Source of the DNA: Topomyia yanbarensis
Lineage: Eukaryota > Arthropoda > Insecta > Diptera > Culicidae
Assembly: GCF_030247195.1 (NCBI RefSeq)
Contig: NC_080670.1
Span: 44,964,194 to 45,028,193 of the forward strand
Reading direction: 5' to 3'
DNA: 64,000 bases
Shown: positions 23,101-34,133 of the stretch, in pieces
Layout: each line of letters begins with the position of its first letter
Numbering within the stretch: the first letter of the stretch is position 1
The notes under the pieces: generated by a model
What the model was told of the DNA's origin: nothing
The model's input: the letters and a program-made list of their open reading frames with translations, nothing else
Databases searched by the model: none
Translations under genes and position numbers: made by a program

Positions 23101-26100
23101 TAATGGATCAGTACAAGTGCCGAGCCGCGTTCGATGAAGCCTACGCGGAATGGTTGGCTGATAACACAATCTGCACACGTAGTGCCGAAGGTCAGGGAAG
23201 CTGTTTCGGGGACGGTGGCAGTCCGCTAGTTTTCAACGATCAACTGATTGGAATCGTTTCGTGGGGTGTCCCTTGTGGTCTAGCGGTGCCAGCTGTCTAT
23301 GCGAGGGTGTCCAATCATATGGCGTGGATTCTGGTACACACTATGATGTGAAGAGTGGAACCGTTGGATCGTAAGCAATGAAAATGGTAAACTGAACTTG
23401 TTAACAAAATTGTTTTTGATAAAATATTATTAAATAGGGTAATGAGCCTATTTTTGCCATGTTTCTATTGTCACCCTGCATCTTCGAAGCCGTTGGTTAG
23501 AGTAGCGTCTGCCAACTTTGTTCAACACATTGGCTCAAATAGCAGGGGATAATTGGGGTACTCAATTCGAATTTTCGATACGCTCAAACACGAGCATTCC
23601 ATTATTTTCAGACCATTTGTGTTCTTAAGAACTAAACAAAGATACTGATGTCAATTTCTGATTTCCCTCGATTGTAAGTCGAGTAATTAAATGAAATAGT
23701 GAGGTAATAGTGCTAAAATACCCTACATCTATATTGGAAACGGGGATTTATTTAGTGATCGAGATAGTACAATCACCTTACATATTTCTTGTTCGACATG
23801 CTTTATATATAATTGGTGAAAATATTTCGCCGTCAACAGATTTTTTCAAACATCGTTCTTGACTTTAAAACATGTCCAAAAGGAGGCACATTAATAACGT
23901 GTGAGTAAAATCGAAGACTACATATCAAGAAGACTGACCTCTCTTTTCTACGTCCATTTAAATCAGAAGCGGCAGAGGTTACAGCGACTCTGTTGTACGA
24001 AGGTAGGAAGCTCAACGTGAAAGTAAATATGTGTGCGTGCATCACTATGGAAAATACTACTTTTACCATGAAGAGGTGCTGCTGTTCCTGTCACCAGATT
24101 CTGTACAGAGTTGTCATGTCCCGGCGGAACATGAGCATTGCATGACATTTTATGGCTGATGAGAAATCAAAACTTTACCTTCCCCCCGAAGGTAAAGTTT
24201 TGATTCCACACCAGCTTATGGATCGAGATAACTTTGCCGTACACAGACAAGCAACAATGATACGCTCGCCTATTACATCTTCCCCCCGATTTTCTTTGGA
24301 GTCCGCGTAGTGAGAATGATGGTGGAAGAAAATATGCCATCAATTCTCACAATTACGTATTACGGACAGCGCCAAATATGAATAGTCATACGCTAGCGTA
24401 ACGAAACATTCTCTCCCTCCGAGTCCGCAAAGACCGAAACCTCCAATTATTCAACCTGCTAGTTAGGCACAAAGATAAACGAACCCACAACACGCACATC
24501 CGGGCCAACTACACACACACTGAAGCCCTGCATGTGGAGTCATACTCGTAACAGCAATCCGTAACGCCCTCAACACGCATTGCTCAACCCGAGCTTCCAA
24601 CGAGAAGACCACGATTCGGACCTGATACCGACAGCAGTGTCTACCACAAATGCGCGAACAAAATCTGCCGTATCTGAGAGCAATGATGATCTTGATACCG
24701 ACGAGTCTTCATCATCTAACAGTAGACGCCCAAACCGGAGACCACCGGGAACAAGAATTACGTCAAGACGCGGGCACCACGAATCCAGGTGGAGATTATG
24801 ATTTGACTATTTGACGAGAAACGCTCTAGATACTGTCACCCACACTGGTTCCGCGTATCTGAGCACCTATATGGGGACACTCACCAGTAAATGCCTTTTA
24901 CTGCTTCTGATCGCCGAATTGTTGGGCATGCCGAGATCACTTTTGCGGCCATGCCGCATGCGTAGTCAATGTGGCTATTAAAGTTTAGTCGATCAACTAT
25001 CACAGAAGTTCTCAACCTTTTTCATATCACGGACCCCTTAGAAATCACCCTGGGTTGCTGTGGACCCCCAATGGATAAACATCGATTTTGAATGCTATTA
25101 ATATGTTATTTTCAGAATGTTAGGAAAGAAGATTTCAAATTTCAAAATGTGCTCGGAAAATATATTTTTCTACGTGGACCCCCAACAACGGCTCCCTAGG
25201 GGTCCGCGAACCCCACGTTTAGAATCACTTATCTATCATTACTCCTAATTGTCTGACTTCTCGTTTAAAGTCGATGATACACTCTCCAAACGAAATTCTA
25301 CCCTGCTGCACTGATTTTCCGTTGCTTATTAAAACCACCTCGGTTTCGTGGTGAGTTAACGCCAGTTTCTCGTAACGCATCCAGTCTTGCCTCTTTGGCG
25401 AGTACTTCAACTTCCTCTAGGGATTCGCCGATAATTAGAAGCACCACGTCGTCCGCAAAACCAACAGTCTTCACGTCCCTCTGAGGAGGAGCAGCTTTAA
25501 CGCTTCGTCATACAAAGCATTCCAAAGGGTCGGGCCGAGTATGAAACCCTGTGGAATGCCCGCTGTTACAGTTACATTCTTTTCCTATATTTCCTCTCAA
25601 TCTGTGCAACGAATCGGCGATTGCAGCCTGATACTGTTGAAAGCATTTTTTGTATCCAGCGTAATCACTCCGCAGTGATGGTTTCCTCTTATCTTGTACT
25701 TCTGCGCAGCTTCCGTATCTTCCACGACCATTCGCATGGCATCCACTGTGGATCCACCTTTCTCTGGAACCCGAACTGTATATTGGATAGGCCATTCTGT
25801 TCCTCTTTTTATGTTGTACGTCTGTTAAGGATACTCTTTCAAGTACTTTGTCGACTGTATCCATCAGGCATATCAGACAGTATACTCTAGGGACTTGCCT
25901 GGCTTCGGCAACAACGCCAACTGATGCCTGGAAATGTACCAAATGTTAGGATGGCTATTTTCAGAGCCACGGTGCGGATATCGTCTCGTCCCGAGGCCTT
26001 CTTAGTTATAAAAGCTTTTGCCACTGCTATCAACTCCTCGTTGATTACTCGAGATTCTTCTTCTTAGTCAATCCTTTTTGGATCCCTATCTAGTGGTACC

Positions 26101-29100
26101 ACCGATCCTTCTATCTTCACTATGACAACTCTATAGGCGTCGTCCCACGGATTTGAATTGACATTGCAATAAAGCTCCTCACGGAAGGCGGTTAGAGAAT
26201 TTTTTGGCTGTTCTAACCTAAATCAGCGTGAACGAATGAGTGAAATCCCTAAACAAGCATGCAAGAGAAAGGGCTCATATCGGAAATAGTAATAATGATA
26301 GTGTGCACGCTCGCCTGATCCCTGCTGATGTCCTCTCTAGTTCCGAACGCGGAGATCCACTAGTTCCGTGATTCCGATGAAATCCGACGACACTTCCAAA
26401 CGAGACCGGAAACATTCCTTTAGATTCCCCCGATCGGTCACTTTGTCATATACATTGGAATTAAGATCTTGATCTAGGGGGACTAATGGCAATCGTCCAG
26501 TTAATAGGCTCTGTTTACCTAACTCGATATTTGGGACAATGTGAAAATGCTTTGTGCTATCTCTCGTTAAAGATACAAGTATTAAGCTGGCGGTGGTGAT
26601 GCTTGTCATTTCTTGCTTCGTTGATATTATGATGTTCTGGGTAACGGATAACTTTTAATGCAGCACACGCGGGGAAACAGTTAATTCATGGATGCGGCAC
26701 ACACGGAGGAAACGCGGCCGCCTCGAAAGCCGCAACTTCTGCTTTTTCTGCGAGACACACGGACTCTCCTTTTTCCCTTTTCTTTTTTGCTTTCGCCTTC
26801 TGCCATCGACGTTTGTCAGATCAGCATTCGCCCTCTTGTTGTCGAGTTAGCCCATCCCGTACATACACGCTAATCGCCGATTAATTAACATTGTTAGGGA
26901 AACTTTGCCACTGTGACCACTATTCAGGTTATGTAGGTTTATTAACATTTAGCCAACTAATATTTCACTTAACTGTAACAAGGCTTTCTTACTGAGCTTG
27001 ATTTCCTTGCTCAGTGCGGTTTTAGCCGTCTTATACGCTGGTCTTGGAGATGCCTTTTCACCGTCGTTGTGGGGTCTCTGCCTTCTCCTTCGGACTCGGT
27101 GGAAATTTGCTGGTATGTTAGCAATCGTCGAGTTACACCAGAAGGTTGGAAGGCGACTGAACCTTGGTTCACCCTCTCTCGGCATGGTTGCATCTTACGC
27201 TCTTGCTAATACCGTTATCAATTCATCTGTACTGAAGTACAGGTGATTTCTCTCAAACTTCAACGCTTCAACGAAAACTCTTGTCAAACTTCGTTGCTTC
27301 CCACTCCCGCTCGTTTGATTGAGTCACGCGCGCTTCCAACAGCCTTGGTGTACTCCTTGCACACTCTCCAATTAAAACTTTCCGCCAGCCAGGTTGAAGA
27401 AGCTAGCGTCAATAGCTGATTCTAGACCTTCCCGGTGGTAAATGCCAGTGGTACCAGTGTTGTCACATTCAGCTTTGCACGCTCTTAGACCCATACTTTG
27501 ATTCCGTTACAGACTGCCACAGTTTTGTACTGTGTCGCAAAGGTTGGGATTGGTTCGCGTTACCTCCATTGTGACTTCGTTGCAGTCGCCTGTTTTAAGA
27601 TCGGACATCATGGGCCTCCTATAACGTGATTGCTACCTTTTTCGTTTGCGCAGATCAGACATTTCGGAGCCTGTCGACAGTTTTTTGCCTTGTGGCCTTA
27701 TTCACGAACCTTTTGAATAATTTGTTATAGCCAAAATCTTGACACTTGCAACATACTCACGGTTGCAGAGACACGCTGTGGACTTACCGACGGGCCTACT
27801 TGGATCTTCCCGGTTTTTGGTGCCTTGTTTGCTGCTTCGACTAAAGGCCTAACCGAGGCCACTTGCGTGCCGAAAAATCCCTTCTTGAAATTTTCTGTCA
27901 ACACTGCAAATGTAGTAAATTGTTGGTGACCATTGTTTATTTTCAACGTTTTTAAATTATTTCAGATAGATGTCCACCGTATAATCATATGTTCCAAAAA
28001 TTCCATTCCGTCGGTATATTTGTCATTTTTTTTATAGCACCAGGAGAAATTACGTGAATAACGCATTCAACGGCATCTAGCTTATAAGTTGTCAAATCGC
28101 AAGAACAAGGCCGACAATCGAGATTAATGGTTTTTCGATTGGATTTTTAGATATTTAGACAATAGGTTTTCAAAATATTGTGTAACAACATTTAGTAGCA
28201 ACTAGTCCTCAAGCATGTCCCGATATTGATCGCAAGTGAAATCCAGTATCATTTTTGAAGAAAAATGGACACATGATGTTATTCATTTACAAACCATGAA
28301 TGAATGAAATTGATCATATAATGCACGAGTTCATTCGTCGTTTTTTGCAACGAACTATTTTCGTGCATTGTGAATAGTACGTTTCGTTCATTTCATGAAC
28401 AAGAATGGCTGCTTGGTGAACGAAAGCTTTCGTAAATTTTACATATTTAGTATACGCTGCACGAATGTTATCGTTGATAACGACATTATTTTCGTGACGG
28501 AAACGAAATGATTCGTTTATTTTAATTAATGCTTGCGTATATTACGAACGATTTCGTTGGTCACACGAATTCATTTCGTTCATCTTAGAAGAGTTTTCGT
28601 ATTTATTACCCTCTTTTTTTTCATCGTTTTTTTTGGGATCGATGTTTGACAACACCGATTTTTTTTTTAATTTAAAAAACCGATCTGGTAAACTCGATTT
28701 TGAGTTCGGTTTCTCATCTCGCTCAGTTCAGACGCTAGAAATCGCGCCGCTGCTATGGCAGGGCAAGTAATCAAATTTACCCACGCGCTGCTTGGTCTAT
28801 TTGCAAAGGCAAAAATTGATTCTTTCTGCCTAGTGTGTGAAACGTGAACAAACAATGAGTGACAATACAAAGCAAGAGTATGTCCCGTTGCGGGCAAACT
28901 GTGTTGCTTCTCGAAATGTCCGGTAAGACCATCAATTCGTGAAGTGGAGCAAATGTTAAAAGTGAACATGAAGCTCAACGTAGTAGAAGTTAATGCGGTG
29001 CAATTCCATCATTTACGTCATGCGGTACAGATTATGTTCAAAAATATTAGTCAAGCAGAATCATTCGCTTCCAAGAACAATATGAAACACGTCGTCGAAT

Positions 29101-32100
29101 GTAATGACATTTTATACAGTATCCCAACGTATATAGATGTTGACAGTATTGAAATAAAGATACATGACCTGGCACCACGTACTTATTCAAATTGCTTTTG
29201 TTTAGGGGACATAGGATACTCTCGGTAGCCGGCTGCCCAGAGTTTAAAAAGAACAAAAACAACAAGATCTTTTCTTTTTCGAGTTATCGTGCACTCGAAG
29301 ACTAACTAAACAACTACCTAATAAAATATACATTATAGGTCGCATTGCTTGCTTGGAGCGAATCCTAGACCTGATACCCGCGATATCTATGGAAGAGTCT
29401 GATGAATCGTCGTCCTTCCGTTAAGTAGGTTAATCATCAACACTTCCTGGCTACCTTATCCTTTATCCTTCCCCGTGAACGATGAAGATGGGGGCGGCCG
29501 GCAATGATGGTTATCATGCTGTTGAGGTTTTAATGTGGGTCGGATTGGTATAAATTCCTACTTACCATTTCCTAAGCAACTCTTATTAGATAATCAGCAG
29601 TCAAACATGATGAAGTCAGTGTGCAATCCGCCAAAATCATCGTCACAACGCAACGCAACGCACATCATCTCAAGGTGTTGAATATTCTCAACGAACACTA
29701 ATCACGTACCCAGGGCAAATTCCTACATGCCAGTATTGTGATCAGCCGCTACACCACGGAAAACCTTGCGCAGAGACTGATAAGGAAATTCCACCTGCTA
29801 CGACCAAAACCGGTATACAATCATCGTATGCTAAACCACAACCGGTTGTTAAACCAATGACTGAGGACCTGGCAGTAACAAACACCAGCTCAACAACGAT
29901 CCAGCCCAGTACCACCAAACCAACTGCCATTTCAAACAGCGAAGTAACAACGATTACACCAAATACCTCTAAACCAACAGCAAGAAAGAATCAAATACCG
30001 ATAACGATAACGAAGGATTTACAACAGCAACCCGTAATTACAAGAAACAAACAAGAACATCGGACCGTGAACATCATGAATGCAGTACCGATGACGACAT
30101 GGACGTGAACGAAAATACGAGAGAAGACGGATCGAATGACCCCCAAGGTGCGGCAGACAACACACCCTATTTTTCACCACCAAGGAAGAGGATTCGATCT
30201 CAACACGCAGCAGCAAGCTGCGTCAACAAGACCCGATGGACACATGAAAGTGTATTTCAATCTTCACATATTGTAAAAATCATTAAAGACCCACAGCTCA
30301 GTTATGCTAACACATTGAGCCGTGTCAAATAAACAAGTAAAGAAAAAAAACGAATTTACTGTGGTATGAAGAAATGGCTGCTTGGTGAACAAAAATTTTC
30401 GGAATATTTGCACATTTGGTGTACATTGCACGATTTTTGTCATTGATAACGACATTATTTTCGTGAATGAAACGAAATGATTCGTTTATTTTGATAAATG
30501 CTTGCGTATATTACGGACGATTTCGTTGGTTGTACGAATTTATTTCGTTTATCTTAGAAAGTTTTCGTAGTTTTTTTTACCATATTTTTTTCAATTGATC
30601 TTTTAGGATCACAAAAATGATCGATGATAACGATTTTTTTAAACTAAAAGGATCGATCTGGCAAAATCGATTTTAATTCAATCTGCTCACCTCTATTGAG
30701 GACTAGAAAGCTTGTGGTGTAAAGTAATGGCCGTTTGATGAACGAAAGCTTTCGTAAATTTTACATATTTAGTGTACATTGCATGAATGTTATCGTTGAA
30801 AATGGCATTATTTTTCGGGAATGAAACGAAATGTTTCGTTTATTTTAATAAACGGTTGTATATAACCATTTCGCTGGTCGCACAAATTCATTTCGTTCAT
30901 CTTAGAAAAGTTTTCGTATTTAATAGCATATTATTTTGACATTGCTTCGACAGAGAAAAACTCAAACTTCTTCATACAAAACCAACGAGCAGTTCGCGAT
31001 GGCTCAACTGGATCCGTACTGCTCGGGATTATGGATCAACTGGAAGCGAAAGAGGTTCAGGAAATCTTCCTGAACCCGGAGGACACGGATACGGTGACTA
31101 AATAGTTAGATCGAGCTCGTCGTGATGCTCAAAAATTATTGACTCCATATTCTACCTCCATTGAAGCTTTTTTGACATTGACGGTTTGACGAATGGTGCT
31201 CGAAAATATTATTATGACTTTCGTATATAGCCTAATGAAGCCATTTCGTAATAAGCCAACGAAAGTCGTTTCGTGGTTTTCACGAAAAACTTGTAATAAA
31301 ATTTAAAGTGTTGCAATAGAACTACGAATGATTCATGATATGTACGAAACATTCGAATATTTTTTTAAAAAAGATCTGTACGAATCTAATTCGCATCAAT
31401 TTACGAATATACTCTATCCGTGTAGTTATTTTATTGGCTTGAAATGGGGTCTCTAGGAGCTTCTCTATCTGCTCATCACACTATCTAGTCAGTTTCATAT
31501 AATTGTAAACAAAACTGAATAAATTAAAGAAAATGTTAAGTTGTTATGTAAACTCAGTCATCAAAACTGCTAAAAACATCGTTTATCAACACCTGCGTTT
31601 TATTCCTTGATATCTCAGAACAAAAGAACCGCAGAGACTCGAAATTTTCAAAATATTTTTATGAACTAAGTGCAATCAACCGCCCCGATGTTTTTAATGA
31701 GCAAACTTTCTATCTTTTCAGGATAAAAAGTATTTTGTTTAGTTCAATAATTGTTAGCCACGCTAAATTGCAAATTTTATCAGATTACGGGGAATTCATA
31801 TCCAAGCATGTTGTTCCAATGAACATTTTGCAACCTAATTTGGTTCTGGTCAATAACGGAGTAGCAACTACGGGCGATCTCTTTTGCTTATGCTTAAAAA
31901 GTATTTTGTTTAGTTCGATAATTGTTAGCCACGCTAAATTGCAAATTTTATCAGATTACGGAGAATTCATATGAGTAATTCCTTCAAAAACACCCTGTGA
32001 ATATACACCTATCGCAAATTTGACATTGCATCTAACATGACACTTAACCCTTTCGTGCTCAACCTTTTTTGGCGCATATAAGATTCCAATGTCCCTGACA

Positions 32101-33302
32101 GCACTGATTCAGCGGAATCGAATAAGACTAATAGTAGTAATAATATTATAATGATATAATATAATAATATTATAATGATATAATATAATATAATATAATG
32201 ATATTATCATTTATACGGATAATACTCATAACTGTAATAGTTCAAATCAAAGGTAATAGTGGCAGTTATTTTTGTGAGCAAATATTGACTTAAATAAAAG
32301 TTATAGCTGTTTAAAAACGTTATTGTTTGTAAATAACATTAGCATGGATAAGTTAATTTCGTAAATCACGTAATTTTACTCCATGGCGTTTGTATGAAAT
32401 GTTAATAAGTGTAATTTTAGGGCACTGCCCTAGTAACAATTGAGGCTTTAAGGTAGATTTATAGCCCCTTATAAATCTAGATTGCACTTGTAGCGTGCTA
32501 TAAAACTTTAATTGTTACTTGGGTGTGCATGGAAAGTACATCTGTCATGTAAAATTAAATGGATCACGGTTATATCTTCTCATTTTGCTTATGTTAGATT
32601 GTGCCAAGTTTGGAATTACGTCATAAGTAGAATTCATATTTTTTGGTGCGCATTCGGTGGTTTTACCCCTAGTAAATTAATGTCGTTTTTGCTTGATGCG
32701 AAATTGAGTCAAGTTCTAAACTCCAACTACTGCCAAAATGTATGGTCCGAGGTCAGGCAAAAACGGCATGAGTTCTCGGATTTGGAGTTGCCGACAACTC
32801 GAAGTGGTACGATGAAGCGTTTACGTCGTTAAACAAAATGAACTTATCATACTCCATACCGTTTCTGTTATCAGTTATCGCTAGATCAATATTCTAAAGC
32901 AAACTACCTTATCAAAAATCACTCACTTTTTACAATTCACAGCCTTGGCATACTCGATTGTCCGTTCAAGATTAGTCCTGAAACTGTCAACATGTTCCGG
33001 GAAGGCAGCGCATCCAAACTGACCGCCAGGAACATCACCTAAAATAGCAAGCAAACTTTAAACGAATACTCTAATTAGGCTGACTGCAAATCTCAATAAA
33101 TACCTGTCGCAATGTTCATCAGAATCTGCTCCAAACCGGTTTCCTTGCACACACCTGTCAAATCGGTAATACTTACGTGATCAGGTGGAAAGACCCCTTC
33201 AACTCCAGTGAAACCAGCCTGCTTAGCTAGCCGGTACCGGTCCAGAAAATCGCTACTTTCAGTGAACATAAAGTTCAAATTGGCACAGAATTTGAGTGAC
33301 AT
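20121..33302 (-). CDS. Gip: hydroxypyruvate isomerase (HYI/Gip), four exons
   Basis: Putative hydroxypyruvate isomerase of the xylose-isomerase-like TIM-barrel family; family members interconvert hydroxypyruvate and tartronate semialdehyde, probably in the cytosol. The exons, all with GT-AG boundaries and matching phases, are 33302-33104, 33038-32927, 20671-20496 and 20431-20121. They join to exactly 798 nt, or 265 residues, against 277 in human HYI. It starts MSLKFCANLNFMF, the family N-terminus. Catalytic-type glutamates are seen in GVIEPIN (E145) and VGCEYKP (E243), and the metal-site DIFH block is near residues 180-183. An in-frame ATG upstream would add a few residues, but MSLKF fits best. 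The second intron is 12.26 kb and hosts a tRNA gene, a protease homologue and many transposons. The stop codon lies 129 bp from the Gr2 ATG, and no AATAAA or ATTAAA is present in that gap. Confidence 0.93.
20932..21254. mobile_element. MITE, TIR TAGGGTGATGAGCCTATTTT, copy 1
   Basis: The inverted ends at 20932-20951 and 21235-21254 are nearly perfect, with a 323-bp non-coding body. Related elements are at 23435-23725 and about 37375-37730, which share TIRs and an internal GCCAATGCGTTGA-like segment. Confidence 0.85.
21336..21406 (-). tRNA. tRNA-Gly (GCC)
   Basis: A 71-nt perfect cloverleaf on the minus strand: acceptor GCATCGG pairs with CCGATGC, the D-arm is TGGTTCAGTGGTAGAATGC, the anticodon is GCC, and the T-arm is CCCGGGTTCGATTCCCGG. 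A (T)4 stretch follows. It lies within Gip intron 2, in the same orientation as Gip, about 80 bp from a MITE. Confidence 0.96.
21697..22349. mobile_element. MITE with TIR TACCGTAAAATGGGG
   Basis: The left end TACCGTAAAATGGGGG and right end TACCCCGTTTTACGGTA are inverted. GATCA-type subterminal sequence (ACATTGATCAC and GGTGATCAAAG) is also inverted. The 653-bp interior is AT-rich and non-coding. Its right end lies 150 bp upstream of the protease start codon. Confidence 0.8.
22446..22453 (+). promoter_or_regulatory. TATA box of the serine protease homologue
   Basis: TATAAATA lies 46 bp upstream of the ATG at 22499, leaving room for a start site near 22475 and a short leader. Confidence 0.6.
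22499..23351 (+). pseudogene. S1 serine protease homologue with lost catalytic residues and an early stop
   Basis: Chymotrypsin-fold protein on the strand opposite to Gip, inside Gip intron 2. Exon 1 is 22499-22993 and exon 2 is 23052-23351; the 58-bp intron is GTAATA...CCCATAG. The translation shows a signal peptide (MFKIIGLTLIIYMLAA), then a stop TAG at 22592-22594. After it come the activation site KERIAGG, the CGGTILNRRWAVTAAAC block, the SNDVAVLQ aspartate box, the GSCFGDGGSPL block and a C-terminal VSNHMAWI helix. The histidine of TAAHC is Ala (GCT, 22733-22735). The serine of GDSGG is Gly (GGT, 23214-23216). The aspartate (22868-22870) is kept. It therefore cannot be an active protease. 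The stop makes it a pseudogene unless it is polymorphic, read through or a sequence error. The rest of the frame and both splice sites are intact, so decay is recent or the fold is still selected. Confidence 0.88.
23429..23434 (+). promoter_or_regulatory. possible poly(A) signal ATTAAA
   Basis: ATTAAA lies about 80 bp after the protease-homologue stop, directly abutting the next MITE. Confidence 0.35.
23435..23725. mobile_element. MITE, TAGGGTAATGAGCCTATTTT family, copy 2
   Basis: The left end TAGGGTAATGAGCCTATTTT resembles 20932-20951. The right end AAAATACCCTA is a shortened inverse. The internal segment GCCGTTGGTTAGAGTAG matches copy 1 in inverted order. It starts 83 bp after the protease-homologue stop. 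Confidence 0.7.
24165..24214. repeat. short perfect palindrome
   Basis: AATCAAAACTTTACCTTCC and its inverse GGTAAAGTTTTGATT surround a CCCCC core. A small hairpin, non-coding. Confidence 0.7.
25008..25252. mobile_element. hAT-like non-autonomous element
   Basis: The ends AGTTCTCAACCTTTTTCA...CGGACCCCTTAG and CTAGGGGTCCGCGAACCCC...AGAATCACT are imperfect inverted repeats. They resemble the common animal hAT end consensus (AGTGGTTCTCAACC with GGGGTCCGCGG). The 245-bp body is non-coding. Confidence 0.55.
25253..27960 (-). pseudogene. R1-like non-LTR retrotransposon, degraded and interrupted
   Basis: Read on the minus strand the order is gag, then pol. First come nucleic-acid-binding knuckles near 27590-27700 (GHKAKNCRQAPKCLICA and SNHVIGGP, of the R1/LOA gag type). 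Next is a pol linker near 26950-27060 (YKTAKTALSKEIKLSKKA), then NPWDDAYRVV near 26130-26150. The reverse-transcriptase blocks follow: VTAGIPQGFILGPTLWNALYD near 25505-25570 and GFADDVVLL near 25430-25475. Stops and frameshifts are frequent. In related elements the linker runs directly into the NPW block; here about 700 bp (roughly 26240-26940) separates them, suggesting a later insertion. Confidence 0.75.
28404..28705 (+). repeat. direct repeat unit 1 (about 300 bp)
   Basis: Starts ATGGCTGCTTGGTGAACGAA, continues through TTCGTTGGTCACACGAATTC, and ends in a T-rich part with CCGATCTGGTAAACTCGATTT. It is homologous to 30373-30690 and, over its first 200 bp, to 30727-30925. Confidence 0.8.
28857..30332 (+). 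pseudogene. LOA/R1-type ORF1 (gag-like) remnant
   Basis: Frame 28944-29228 carries LRHAVQIMFKN, FASKNNMKHVVEC and YSIPTYIDVDSIEIKIHDL, which resemble the N-terminal region of Loa-group ORF1 proteins. After a frame break, a CQYCDQPLHHGKPC zinc knuckle appears near 29731-29772, followed by a long Thr/Pro-rich stretch to about 30220. The copy has several breaks and lacks ORF2. It sits between direct repeat units 1 and 2. Confidence 0.65.
30373..30690 (+). repeat. direct repeat unit 2
   Basis: Homologous to 28404-28705 along its whole length, including the T-rich part and GGATCGATCTGGCAAAATCG end. Confidence 0.8.
30727..30925 (+). repeat. direct repeat unit 3 (shorter)
   Basis: Matches the first 200 bp of units 1 and 2 (CGAAAGCTTTCGTAAATTTT and TTCATTTCGTTCATCTTAGA). 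Further diverged TTCGT-rich sequence continues to about 31430. Confidence 0.75.
31726..31978 (+). repeat. pair of 80-bp direct repeats
   Basis: AAAAAGTATTTTGTTTAGTT...ATTACGG(G/A)GAATTCATAT occurs at 31726-31803 and again at 31896-31973 with only a few differences, spaced 170 bp apart. An inverted relative (45790-45845) lies in the big intron of the REJ-like gene. Confidence 0.85.
32060..32350. repeat. dispersed repeat with AT microsatellite
   Basis: Ends are shared with 9540-10015. The part 32140-32215 is a simple (ATAATATTATAATGAT)-type AT repeat. Confidence 0.6.
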
Positions 33303-33835
33303 TTTTGACCTCAACCGTGTACCTAACATGCACGGAATTGGGATGCTGCTTGACAGACAGCAGGTTATCAATGTACAAATTAATTTTTCGGGGCTGTCAG
33401 CGATGCCGTCGAGGCATTAAATGCGAGCTAACTACACAGCTGATAAGACGGTTTTGTTTTGGAGTTATTTTGCGAGGCCGAGCTATATGTAGTTTCAAAA
33501 CAAATACCTACTGCGTCGGTATGAGCTGAGCACGATTGCATACTTTCGACAGTTTAGTTTGATCAGCACTGGTGTTCGTGAGAATGTCAATCCTGTATTT
33601 TCTATTACACCTCGGCTGTTATGCACTAATGGTAGCGGTAGTCATGGTTTACGTTCCCCTCAACTGCTGCCGTTGTAGTTGTGGCTATAAATAACAGTAA
33701 CAGTGTACGTGAATTCTCAGCCTTCTTCTCTCTACTCTCAATTATTCTATTTTTAGATACCAGAGAGTTTCATTCATAGCACGTTGTACCTGCTGCCGAG
33801 TCGATTCAAGCGTTCGCCTCACAGACCAGCAATCT
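33303..33835. other. Gip upstream region, promoter presumed here
   Basis: No convincing TATA box is seen just upstream of the Gip ATG. No further exon is recognisable. Confidence 0.4.
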
Positions 33836-34133
33836 TCGACTGGGAGCTTGGCGCCTCCTGTAACGTGGCTACTCACGAGTCGGGTTACGGACTGATTTGA
33901 GGTTGGGGTCCACTGTGTGCTGGGTAAGTCCATGTTGACGGGACGTCCGCACTAAGCTAACCGTCAATATGGGTGCAATGGGGGAGCCCGATGCATTCAG
34001 GTTGGATAAAGAGAGATGAACCGAGCGAGGGGTGAAAACCAGCAGCTAAAAGTCTCCGCGGTAAGCAGTAGTGGGATCGCGTCCCGGAGTGGACTTCCGG
34101 TGCCAGCCTGACCAACATAGTCACACCGTAATC
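33836..34133 (+). repeat. dispersed 300-bp repeat, copy B
   Basis: Starts CGACTGGGAGCTTGGCGCC, ends GTCACACCGTAATC, then (T)6G(T)7. It is the closest relative of copy A (12561-12859), in opposite orientation. Confidence 0.85.

Larger units (their letters stand above)
20672..32926 (-). other. 12.26-kb Gip intron 2 (host of nested genes)
   Basis: Bounded by donor GTGAGT (complement of 32921-32926) and acceptor CCATATAG (complement ending at 20672). It is a phase-2 intron joining NCKK to IHVMAGK. It contains the features listed separately between 20932 and 32350; stretches not listed are AT-rich without recognisable content. Confidence 0.9.

Noticed and set aside
24580..24801. 73-codon Ser/Arg-rich frame
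   Set aside because: No start context or domain; could be retroelement debris, but cannot be assigned.
28866..28935. Short ATG frame before the Loa-like ORF1
   Set aside because: Ends at a stop after about 23 codons; treated as part of the degraded ORF1.
32512..32832. 106-codon plus-strand frame just 3' of Gip exon 2
   Set aside because: It is within Gip intron 2, AT-rich, without family motifs; probably chance.
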